Assembly (NCBI GenBank): GCA_040235415.1
Contig: JBECKR010000270.1
Location: 1 to 10,793, forward strand
Direction of reading: 5' to 3'
Length of the DNA: 10,793 nt
Origin: JBECKR01 sp040235415
Lineage (GTDB): Bacteria > Acidobacteriota > Polarisedimenticolia > Polarisedimenticolales > Polarisedimenticolaceae
Of this stretch, positions 1 through 8,375 are shown one piece after another. The first letter of the stretch is position 1. Every line of letters begins with the position of its first letter. A program made the translations under genes and the position numbers. Below the pieces are notes generated by a model that was not told the origin of the DNA, did not search any database, and saw only the letters and a program-made list of their open reading frames with translations.

Positions 1-656
1 TGCGCGTCGCGCGTCGGGTCGAGCCGCGAGGGGCCGCGAGGCAGGACCGCGAGCAGGAGCGCCTCGTGGACGTCGAGGGTGTCGAGGTCGCGCCCGAAGT
101 ACGTCCGCGCCGCTTGCGCGACGCCGCGGCGGCGCCCGGCGTACGGCACCTGGTTGAGGTAGAACTCCAGGATCTCGCCCTTCGAGAACCGGCGCTCGAC
201 CGCCCGGGCCTCGAGCCCCTCGACCCACCGCGCCCACACCGAGCGCGGTCGCGGGTGCAGCAGGCGCACGACCTGCTCGGTAATCGTGCTCGCACCGCGG
301 ACCGCGCGGCCGGCGCGGAGGTTGGCGACCGCCGCCGCGAGCCTCGCGCGCCCGTCGACGCCGCGGTGCTCGAAGAACCGCCGGTCCTCGGCGAACACGA
401 ACGCGTCGCGGACGACATCGGGGACGTCGTGGAGCGGCACGACGTCGGCGAGGTTCCAGGCGTTCTCGTAGGTCACCGCGAGCACGCGGCCTTCGCGGTC
501 GAGAATCCGGGGGCGCGTCGGGGCTCCCCCGTCCGCTCCCGGCAGGCGGTCGGGGAGGGGCAGGATCGCGGCGCGAGTCGAGAGCGCGAGAGCGAGCGCG
601 GCGAGTCCGCAGGCGACCGCGGCGGCGGCGAGGGCGCGCGCGAAGCCGGGTCTCAC
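1..656 (-). CDS. pbpC: Penicillin-binding protein 1C (PbpC), N-terminal 218 residues, cut by window edge
   Basis: This is a bifunctional peptidoglycan synthase of the inner membrane; only the N-terminal membrane anchor and the glycosyltransferase (GT51) domain are in view. A GTG start at 656-654 opens a hydrophobic segment (about residues 8-33). The GT51 motifs follow in order: EDRRFFEHRGVD (catalytic Glu at about residue 90), GASTITEQVVR (121-131) and SKGEILEFYLNQVPYA (about 158-173). The short linker between anchor and GT51 domain, and the STxTxQVxR form of motif 2, fit PbpC better than PBP1A. The start is supported by GGAGG at 664-668, 7 nt upstream, inside the end of the macroglobulin gene. 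The stop of that gene overlaps this start in a GTGA arrangement, so the two are probably translationally coupled, as in the yfhM-pbpC pair of enterobacteria. The transpeptidase and C-terminal domains would lie left of base 1 and cannot be judged. Confidence 0.93.
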   Translation of the reverse strand, partial: MRPGFARALAAAAVACGLAALALALSTRAAILPLPDRLPGADGGAPTRPRILDREGRVLAVTYENAWNLADVVPLHDVPDVVRDAFVFAEDRRFFEHRGVDGRARLAAAVANLRAGRAVRGASTITEQVVRLLHPRPRSVWARWVEGLEARAVERRFSKGEILEFYLNQVPYAGRRRGVAQAARTYFGRDLDTLDVHEALLLAVLPRGPSRLDPTRDA

Positions 657-3600
657 GGCGCCCCCTCCGCGACCCGCAGCGTCCCCGGAACGCCGAGGCC
701 GAAGACGTCGGGGTCGTACATCTCCTCCGCCCGCGGAGGGGGCGCGAGGAACGTGCCGCTCGCGACCGCCTGCGCGACGTAGGCGAGGTGGTACCGCCCG
801 GCCGGGAGCCAGTCGGCGTAGAACCGCGCCGCGTCGTGCCGCAGCTCGCGGTGATAGAAGCTCCAGCGCGAGACGCCGTACGCGGTCCAGTCGTCGTACC
901 GGAAGAACCAGGAGTCCGGCGGGAGCGCCTCGTCGCCGAGATCGGCGTCGACGTCGGACGAGGTGGCGAGCGCGCGGTCGACCGGCTCGAGCCCGCCCGG
1001 GACCGGGTCGTCGACCACGACGAAGTTCCGCGGGCCCGGTGCGAACAGGTACAGGTCGACGCGCACGAGGTCGCCGCGCCGGATCTCGGCCGGCTCGCCG
1101 AGCTTCACGAACCGGCCGTCGCGCCGCACGCTGTACTCGCGGCGGATCTCGAGTCCGGCGACGGTCGGGGCGGCCGGGAAGTCCCGCGGCGCGTAGGTCA
1201 ACCGGACGTTCCAGTACATCCGGCCGGTCCCGCGCCGCTCGATCCGGACCGGAACGTCGCGTCCGGGGTCGCCCTTGCGCATCGCGCGCTCGAACGTCGC
1301 CGGCGCGGCGCGCACGCCCGAGATGCGGGCCGTCCCGAGCTTCTTCCTCCCGAGGCGGACCGCGACCTCGAAGTCCGGGCGCTCGGCCTCGTAGGTCGCC
1401 GCGTAGGTCGCGAGCGCGGCGGCGCAGAACGCGTTCTCCTGGGTGTTCTCCCAGTGCGTCCGCGCGCCGCGGGTCGCGGTCACCGAGCGCACGATCTTGA
1501 ACGGCAGCGCCCCCGCCCCCGCCGCGTCGAGTCTCGCGCTCCCCTCGGCGGCGAGCGCGTCGAGCACCGCGCACGAGGTCCGGGTCTCGGACCAAAGCAT
1601 GCGGGTGTAGCCGTCGTCGAGCGTCTCGACGAACGCGAGCTTGCCGCCGCTCTCGTCGGCCGCGGCCAGGATCGCGTCGAGCGTCTCTCGACGGACCGCT
1701 TCCGGGCCGCCGACCCGCGCCAGGGCCTGGAGCCAGTGCGCCTTGCCGAACAGGTCCATCCGCGGGACGTGGGGCCGGTAGCGCAGGACGTCGTCGACTC
1801 CGACCTTTCCGGCGCGCGCCAGCGCGGCGAGCGCGACGGCGCGGACGCTCGACGCCATCCCCTTGGAGTAGAACGTCGGGAACGCGTCCCGGCGCAGGAG
1901 CGTCTCGAGGTAGCCATGGAGCCGGGACTCGACTCCCTCGGGGACTTCGCGGCCCGCGTCCCGGAGCCAGCCGAACGCGAGCGCGGTGTACGCGCTCAGG
2001 TACGGGCTGACGTAGGCGTCGTCGGGAATCCAGAACGCCATGCCGCCGTTCGGCGCCTGGTAGTCCGCCGCGCGCGCCATCACCGCGTCCGGGATGGTCT
2101 CGGCGTTCGGCCACTCGAAGCCCTCCGCGAGGTAGGAGCGCAAGCGCACGTACTGCGCCGCCATCACGGCCTGCGTGATCTGCTGCTCCCAGCATGGGTA
2201 CGGGTAGTCCCGGATCCAGGCGAACGCCCCCTCGAGCTCGCCCAGCACGGTCGGCGACGCGGTCACCGCGACGCCGCCGGCGTCCCCGAGGGCGTCGGCG
2301 GGGTAGGCGACGCGCTCCACGACCTCGTCGTCCGTCGTCGTGCCGTAGGTCGCCGCGGTGACGAGCGCGATGCGGCGGCGCGCCTCGAGCGAGGTCTCGA
2401 GGGCGTCGCCGTCCGCGCCGCTCCCGGCCCGGACGCGGAACCGGATCGTCCCGGGTCCCGCGGCCTCGACCGGAAGCGTCACCAGGCGGCGCTTGTACGG
2501 CTCGACGACGAGCGTCTCGCGCGTCGCCGGGCGCCCGCGGACCGCGCCCCGCGCCTCCGCCTCGACCGCCAGGGTCCGGGGCGCGTCGGTGCGGTTCATG
2601 ACCGTGAACCGCGCGTCGAAGCGGTCCCCGGCCGCGACCTGGTTCGGGAGCGCCGGGCGGATCTCGGTCGGCAGGTTGACGCGGAACGTCGCCTGGCCGA
2701 GCCCGAACCGCTCGGCGGGGTCGCCCGCCATCACGAGCACGCGCCACGCAGTGAGGTTGTCCGGCAGCTCGAACTCGAGCGTCGCCTCGCCGTTCGCGTC
2801 GGTCGCGAGCGCCGGGACCCAGGTGCTCACGAACTTGAATTGCGAGCGCAGCGCAGGGTCGAGCCCGCCGCCCCCACCGGGGTTCGCGCCCTTGGCTTCG
2901 AACTTCCGGATGCCGACGAGGTTCTTGAGCAGGTTGTAGTTGAACAGGTCGAGGGACCCGAAGTCGTACATCCCTGCGTACGGGTCGAACGCACCGGTCC
3001 CGCGGGCCAGGAGGTCGAGCACCGACTCGTCGAGCACCGTCACCGCGAGCGAGGCGTCGGGAACCTCGCCCTGGCGCGTCCGCACCCGGATCTGGACCCG
3101 GGCCCTCTCCCGCGGCCGGTACTCGGCCCGCTCCGGCGAGACCTCGACGTCGAGCTCCTTGTACGCGTCGCGCACCGGGACGCGGACGTAGCCGAGGCGG
3201 AACGCCGGCTTGCCGAGATCGACGTCGCCCGCCGCCGCCGGAGGCGGCGCCTCGACCCGCGGCGAGGTCACGAGGATCGAGAGGTAGAAGCCCGGGAGGT
3301 AGTCCGGCTTGACCGGGAACTCGACGATCGCGGTCGAGTCGGTCAGCGTTTCGATCCACGAGTCGATGACGCCGTAGCGCTCGATCGTCACGAGCGCGCG
3401 GGCGCCGGGAAACGGGTTCCGGACCAGATAGCGCGCCGTGTCGCCGACGTGCAGCGTCTCCTTCTCCGGCACGATGCCGAGCGTCGTCCCCGAGCCGTCG
3501 TCCCACAGCACGACGCCGCGGCCCGCGGCCCAGCGCTCGGTGCGGGACGAGATCGTGCGACCCCGGGTGTCGGCGACCGTCGCCGTGGCGCGGTACGTCC

Positions 3601-6349
3601 CCGCCGCGGGCGGCACGAACGGGCAGTTCGCGGGCGCGTCGGCCGCCGCGGTCGCGCGGCATGTCGCGAGTTCCTTCCAGGTGTGGTCGTACTCGGTGAG
3701 GTAGGCGTTCCCCGGCCCCTTGACGCGCGACGCGACGGTCTCCAGCCGCTCGATGCGGAAGTCGACCTCGGCGCCGTCGACGAGGGTCCCGGCGGCGTCC
3801 GACACGAGGGCGAACGCCTCGGCCCGCTTTCCGGCCTCGAGCACCCAGCCGGGCACGCGGAGACCGACGAACCGGTCGCGCGCCGCGAACCGCGCCCGCG
3901 CCGTCGCCGCAATCGACTTGCCGCGGTCGTCGCGCACCGCGCTCTCGACCGCGAGGTCGCCGTACAGCACCTTGTCGGATCGGACCGGGAACGTCGTGCG
4001 GAGCACCCCCTCGCCGTCCAGCCGGCCGTCGCTCTCGTGGACCGTCTCGGACTCGACTTCCCCGGTGTCGAACTCGAAGCCCGCGGCGCGGGGATCGGCG
4101 GTCCGGAACGGGGCCGAGCGGAGCCGCGCCACGACCCGGGCCGCCGCGTCGACGTACGGGCCGCCGGCGTGCAGCGTCGCGGCCGCCGTGACGGCGACGT
4201 CGTCGCCGTCACGGTACAGCTCGCCGTCGAGGTCGGTCGCGACCCGGAACGGCGCGGGTGTGAAGTCGCTGACCAGGACCTCGATCGGGACGAGCGCGCG
4301 GTCGCCGAGGAGCTTCGATCGGAGCTCGAAGCGGTACCACCCGACCGCTCCGGTCCGCGGCACCGTGAACGCCCCGTCGAACGCCCCGAAGCGGTCGAGC
4401 GGGACCTCGGAGCGCGTCTCGACCTCCCGGCCCATCGGGTCGACGACGGCGAGAGACCAGTCCCCTTCCGGAGGCGGCTCGAGCCCGCGGCCGCCGTCGT
4501 TGCGGACCCAGACCTTGTACTGCACGAGGTCGCCGGCGCGGTACACCCCCTGGGCGGTCGCCCCCCAGGCGCGCAGGTGCCCGTGGACCTTCTCGCGGTC
4601 GATCGAGATCCACGCGCCGTTCGGACCGCGGGCGTCGATCCGGAAGTCCGAGGCCAGCGGCACGAGCGCGAGCGCGTCGCCGAGTCGCACCCGCACAAAC
4701 AGGTGCGTCTCGTCGCGCGACCGCCACCAGGTCGCGACCGAGCCCTCGGGGTCGAGGACGTCGGCGCCGGGAAGCCGGGCCAGGCCGTCGCCGTCGGTCA
4801 CGGCCCCGGCCTTCGGCGGCGCGGCGCCCGCGAGCGTCGCGTAGACGCGCTCCACGACGTCGACCGTCGCGCCCTCGACCGGCGCGCCGTCGTCGAGGCG
4901 CGTGACCCACACCAGCGTGCCGTAGTGCCCGAGCTTGACGTGGACCTGGAACGGCGTCACCTCGGCGAAGAACCAGGGCGGCTTCTCCCGGGTCGACGGT
5001 TCGGCGGCGAGCCTCCCGACCACGGCTCCGGAGCGGCCTCCGAGCCACTCGCGGACCCGGAGCGGGTAGAGGTAGGCGACGTCCTGGGCACGCGGCGGCG
5101 CCAGCACGAAGCGCCCCGCGCGGGTGTCGGCGCCGTCCCACAGCCGAACGTCCGCCGTGATCCGATCGAGGTTCGTGACCGCGACCGGCACGTGGGTGTC
5201 GACCGCGGTCTCGAGCACCGCGGCGTCGTCGAGGAGCCGGAGGTCGGGAGGGCGGTGGTCGGTGTCGAACTCGAGCGCGAGGTCGCGCGCGAGCGGCCGG
5301 TCGAACGCGTCCCGGATCGCTGCCGCCGCAGCCGCGAGCCGGTAGGTCCGGGCGGCCCGGAGCCGCACCGGGAGCCACACCGGATAGCCGTCCTCGAGGA
5401 CCGGCTGCTCCAGCATGGAGTAACCGCGGACGTCGGCCCAGGGATCGAGGTCCTCGCGTCCGCCGGCGAGGTCGGGCTCGACGCGGAGATGGTCGCGCAG
5501 CGTCTCGGGGCCGACCGGCGAGCTGAACACGAGCGCCACGCCGCCGAGCGGATTGCACCGCGCCGTGCCGCGCGGGCTCCCCGGCGCGATCCGGAGGGGG
5601 TCGCCGTCGTTCGTGCGGCACGACACGCCCAGGAACCGCGGCGACGGGAAGGTCCGGAACCGGACCACCTCGCGATCCTCGACCCCCGCCTCCGCGCCCG
5701 CCGTGGACCGCACGCCGGGCTCGACCCGGAGCGCCACGTCGGCGTCCCCCGGAAGCTCGGCGACGGGCCGGACGAGCCAGGCGCGGCCCTCGCCCTCGGA
5801 GTCGATCGGCTCGAGCCGCGCGCCGATGGCGCCGTCCCCGACCGCGAACCGCAGGTGCGCGGCCGCCGACGCCGGCTCGACCGCCTGGTCGAACACGATG
5901 CGGATCACGGGAACGCCGGGCGCCTCCCAGCTCTCGAACCAGACGTACACGACGTGCGGCCGCGCGGTCGTGAACGAGCTCTCGATCGCCTCGGCGAGCT
6001 TCGAGCCGTCCCGGGCCTCGAGACCGGCCCCGACCACGACGCGATACGTCGTCGCGGGCGCGAGTGCGGCGTCCTCCGGCAGGCGGCAGGCGAGGGCGGA
6101 GACGTCGAGCCAGCGCCAGCGGCAGCCCGGGTCGGGCTCGACCGTGACCGGGACCTCCGACGCGGCGCGCTCCATCCGGCCGACCGGCACCACCGGGCGG
6201 TCGAACTGCAGCACGATCTCGTGGCCCGGCGGGACGTCGGTGCCGCTCGGCGTGATCCGCAGCAGACGCAGCGGACCGTCGGCCGCGACGGCGGAGAGCG
6301 CGAGCACGGCCGCGAGCGCGGCGGGCGAGATGCGGTGATCGGCGTTCAT
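653..6349 (-). CDS. Bacterial alpha-2-macroglobulin family protein with thioester motif (YfhM type)
   Basis: This is a predicted periplasmic protease trap of 1898 aa, about 245 aa longer than E. coli YfhM (about 1650). The ATG at 6349 is chosen over an in-frame ATG 15 codons upstream because it has GAGGGGG 5 nt before it and gives a clean signal peptide (about residues 1-23, ending SAVAA). There is no lipobox Cys, unlike YfhM. Three beta-type repeats begin near residues 45, 149 and 271 with the pattern hhhxFDxxV. An MG2-like domain starts near 595 (YRAGDLVQYKVWVRND, Tyr603). A bait-region domain holds VLDESVLDLL (1105-1114) and a pentaglycine stretch (1158-1162). The A2M signature LPDNLTAWRVLVMAG surrounds Trp1202. 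The thioester motif is YPYPCWEQ (Cys1386-Gln1389), followed by the helical thioester domain with APNGGMAFW. Substrates are inferred to be exogenous proteases. It shares an operon and a 4-bp overlap with pbpC. The family is certain; protease trapping is inferred from relatives. Confidence 0.95.
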   Translation of the reverse strand: MNADHRISPAALAAVLALSAVAADGPLRLLRITPSGTDVPPGHEIVLQFDRPVVPVGRMERAASEVPVTVEPDPGCRWRWLDVSALACRLPEDAALAPATTYRVVVGAGLEARDGSKLAEAIESSFTTARPHVVYVWFESWEAPGVPVIRIVFDQAVEPASAAAHLRFAVGDGAIGARLEPIDSEGEGRAWLVRPVAELPGDADVALRVEPGVRSTAGAEAGVEDREVVRFRTFPSPRFLGVSCRTNDGDPLRIAPGSPRGTARCNPLGGVALVFSSPVGPETLRDHLRVEPDLAGGREDLDPWADVRGYSMLEQPVLEDGYPVWLPVRLRAARTYRLAAAAAAIRDAFDRPLARDLALEFDTDHRPPDLRLLDDAAVLETAVDTHVPVAVTNLDRITADVRLWDGADTRAGRFVLAPPRAQDVAYLYPLRVREWLGGRSGAVVGRLAAEPSTREKPPWFFAEVTPFQVHVKLGHYGTLVWVTRLDDGAPVEGATVDVVERVYATLAGAAPPKAGAVTDGDGLARLPGADVLDPEGSVATWWRSRDETHLFVRVRLGDALALVPLASDFRIDARGPNGAWISIDREKVHGHLRAWGATAQGVYRAGDLVQYKVWVRNDGGRGLEPPPEGDWSLAVVDPMGREVETRSEVPLDRFGAFDGAFTVPRTGAVGWYRFELRSKLLGDRALVPIEVLVSDFTPAPFRVATDLDGELYRDGDDVAVTAAATLHAGGPYVDAAARVVARLRSAPFRTADPRAAGFEFDTGEVESETVHESDGRLDGEGVLRTTFPVRSDKVLYGDLAVESAVRDDRGKSIAATARARFAARDRFVGLRVPGWVLEAGKRAEAFALVSDAAGTLVDGAEVDFRIERLETVASRVKGPGNAYLTEYDHTWKELATCRATAAADAPANCPFVPPAAGTYRATATVADTRGRTISSRTERWAAGRGVVLWDDGSGTTLGIVPEKETLHVGDTARYLVRNPFPGARALVTIERYGVIDSWIETLTDSTAIVEFPVKPDYLPGFYLSILVTSPRVEAPPPAAAGDVDLGKPAFRLGYVRVPVRDAYKELDVEVSPERAEYRPRERARVQIRVRTRQGEVPDASLAVTVLDESVLDLLARGTGAFDPYAGMYDFGSLDLFNYNLLKNLVGIRKFEAKGANPGGGGGLDPALRSQFKFVSTWVPALATDANGEATLEFELPDNLTAWRVLVMAGDPAERFGLGQATFRVNLPTEIRPALPNQVAAGDRFDARFTVMNRTDAPRTLAVEAEARGAVRGRPATRETLVVEPYKRRLVTLPVEAAGPGTIRFRVRAGSGADGDALETSLEARRRIALVTAATYGTTTDDEVVERVAYPADALGDAGGVAVTASPTVLGELEGAFAWIRDYPYPCWEQQITQAVMAAQYVRLRSYLAEGFEWPNAETIPDAVMARAADYQAPNGGMAFWIPDDAYVSPYLSAYTALAFGWLRDAGREVPEGVESRLHGYLETLLRRDAFPTFYSKGMASSVRAVALAALARAGKVGVDDVLRYRPHVPRMDLFGKAHWLQALARVGGPEAVRRETLDAILAAADESGGKLAFVETLDDGYTRMLWSETRTSCAVLDALAAEGSARLDAAGAGALPFKIVRSVTATRGARTHWENTQENAFCAAALATYAATYEAERPDFEVAVRLGRKKLGTARISGVRAAPATFERAMRKGDPGRDVPVRIERRGTGRMYWNVRLTYAPRDFPAAPTVAGLEIRREYSVRRDGRFVKLGEPAEIRRGDLVRVDLYLFAPGPRNFVVVDDPVPGGLEPVDRALATSSDVDADLGDEALPPDSWFFRYDDWTAYGVSRWSFYHRELRHDAARFYADWLPAGRYHLAYVAQAVASGTFLAPPPRAEEMYDPDVFGLGVPGTLRVAEGAP
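664..668 (-). promoter_or_regulatory. Ribosome binding site of pbpC
   Basis: On the minus strand GGAGG lies 7 nt before the GTG at 656-654. It sits inside the last codons of the macroglobulin gene and supports the GTG as the true start and translational coupling across the 4-bp overlap. Confidence 0.7.
2183..2194 (-). other. Thioester motif CWEQ of the macroglobulin
   Basis: These codons encode Cys1386-Trp-Glu-Gln1389 in the context YPYPCWEQQ. In the macroglobulin/complement family the Cys and Gln side chains of CxEQ form the internal thioester that covalently captures attacking proteases. All essential residues are present, so this protein should be a thioester-active (YfhM-like) member and not a YfaS-like member that lacks it. 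Trp at the variable second position is bulkier than the Leu or Thr I associate with this position. Confidence 0.9.
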
Positions 6350-6354
6350 GACGG

Positions 6355-6361
6355 CCCCCTC
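6355..6361 (-). promoter_or_regulatory. Ribosome binding site deciding the macroglobulin start
   Basis: The minus strand reads GAGGGGG followed by a 5-nt spacer (CCGTC) and the ATG at 6349. This favours the start that puts the signal peptide at the N-terminus over the upstream in-frame ATG at 6394, which would add 15 non-signal-like residues. Confidence 0.65.
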
Positions 6362-6470
6362 GAGATCGGGACGTTCGGCCGGAGCCCGGGGCAATACCCG
6401 CGCCAGACCGATCCGTCGGAGATCCGTGGGACGACCGCCGCGCGCCGTGTCACCGGGGACGCGGGCGTGG

Positions 6471-6488
6471 CGCGCCTCCCACGGCGCG
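6471..6488 (-). terminator. Possible hairpin after yqeY, no U-tract
   Basis: A 6-bp GC-only inverted repeat (CGCGCC, 6-nt loop, GGCGCG) begins immediately after the yqeY stop codon at 6489-6491. It could act as an attenuating or weak intrinsic terminator. There is no following run of T on the minus strand, and short GC dyads are common by chance at this base composition, so the call is weak. Confidence 0.25.
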
Positions 6489-6953
6489 TCAGCCGCCCAA
6501 CAGCTCCCGGGCGACGCGGTTGACCTCCTTGCCGTCGGCGCGTCCCCGGACCTTCGGCATGACGGCCTTCATGACGGCGCCGAGGTCGCGCGCGCCGGTC
6601 GCGCCGCTCTCCGCGATCGCCTCGCGCACCAACCGGCGGAGCTCGTCGTCGCCGAGCCGCTCCGGGAGGTAGCCTTCGATGATCCCGAGCTCGGCCTCCT
6701 CCCGCGCCACGAGGTCGGGGCGGTTCCCGGCACGGAAGCTCTCGATCGACTCCCGGCGCTGCTTCGCCGCCCGGGTCAGGACCGCGATCGCCTCGTCGTC
6801 TTCGATCGCGTAGTCGATCCCGCGCGCGGCACGGAGCTCGACCTCGCGCTCCTGGAACTTCGCCTTGATCTGGCGGAGGGTCCCGAGCCGGGTCTTGTCG
6901 CCGGACCGCAACGCGGCCTTCATGTCGTCCTGGATGCGCTGCTTCAGGGACAT
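6489..6953 (-). CDS. yqeY: GatB/YqeY domain protein
   Basis: This is a 154-aa cytoplasmic protein of the YqeY family, the usual length for a complete member. Its fold is related to the C-terminal tail of GatB, the tRNA-dependent amidotransferase subunit, and a tRNA-related role is often suggested but not proven. Family features are clear: the N-terminal SLKQRIQDDMKAALRSGDK, a central charged helix with RRESIESFRAGNRPDL, the segment EEAELGIIEGYLPERL, and a C-terminal helical part with GAVMKAVMPKVRGRADGKEV. The ATG at 6953-6951 is preceded by AAGGAGG at 6960-6966 with a 6-nt spacer, which fixes the start. In many bacteria yqeY sits between rpsU and dnaG; neither is here. It is divergent from the M16 pair and upstream of the macroglobulin gene on the same strand, though no functional link to it is known. 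Confidence 0.95.
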   Translation of the reverse strand: MSLKQRIQDDMKAALRSGDKTRLGTLRQIKAKFQEREVELRAARGIDYAIEDDEAIAVLTRAAKQRRESIESFRAGNRPDLVAREEAELGIIEGYLPERLGDDELRRLVREAIAESGATGARDLGAVMKAVMPKVRGRADGKEVNRVARELLGG

Positions 6954-7025
6954 CGTCTCCCTCCTTCGCCGGGCACGATTGTAGTCCTGCCTGTATCATG
7001 GGCGGCCCCGCACGGAGGACCCGAC
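6954..7025. promoter_or_regulatory. Divergent promoter region between yqeY and the M16 operon
   Basis: This 72-bp interval must serve both directions unless the genes are read from farther away. On the minus strand TACAAT (6978-6983) is one base off the sigma-70 -10 consensus and lies 24 bp before the yqeY ATG. On the plus strand TATCAT (6994-6999) is also one base off and lies 26 bp before the M16 GTG. Neither has a convincing -35 box at 16-18 bp. These short AT-rich islands stand out in a GC-rich background. The two -10 candidates are 10 bp apart, so the two promoters would overlap and could compete. Confidence 0.4.
7014..7018 (+). promoter_or_regulatory. Ribosome binding site of the first M16 gene
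   Basis: GGAGG lies 7 nt before the GTG at 7026. It decides the start: the reading frame is open far upstream, antisense to yqeY, but this GTG is the one with both a ribosome binding site and a signal peptide directly after it. Confidence 0.7.

Positions 7026-8374
<1,349 letters not shown>

Positions 8375-8375
<1 letters not shown>

Larger units (their letters stand above)
6350..6488. other. 139-bp gap between yqeY and the macroglobulin gene
   Basis: No gene is supported here. The gap contains the macroglobulin ribosome binding site, a short hairpin right after the yqeY stop, and two direct copies of GATCCGT (6410-6416 and 6421-6427) whose starts are 11 bp apart. I see no strong sigma-70 promoter on the minus strand. 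The macroglobulin gene could be read from an atypical promoter here or by readthrough from yqeY. Confidence 0.5.

Noticed and set aside
66..782. A 238-codon plus-strand frame over pbpC and the end of the macroglobulin gene
   Set aside because: Low-complexity Arg/Glu/Ala composition with no motif; the opposite strand encodes intact GT51 motifs in order.
6349..6394. Macroglobulin start at 6394 (15 residues longer)
   Set aside because: The extra residues (MPRAPAERPDLEGAV) would displace the signal peptide from the N-terminus, and the ATG at 6349 has the better ribosome binding site.
788..6523. A 1911-codon open frame on the plus strand, antisense to almost the whole macroglobulin gene
   Set aside because: Its translation is Arg/Val/Asp/Pro-rich without domains or hydrophobic cores. 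It mirrors the codon bias of the minus-strand gene, where G/C third positions remove antisense stops. The minus strand has clear family motifs.
6348..7025. Upstream in-frame extension of the first M16 gene
   Set aside because: It runs antisense through yqeY and would bury the signal peptide inside the protein. GTG 7026 has GGAGG 7 nt upstream and the signal peptide directly after it.
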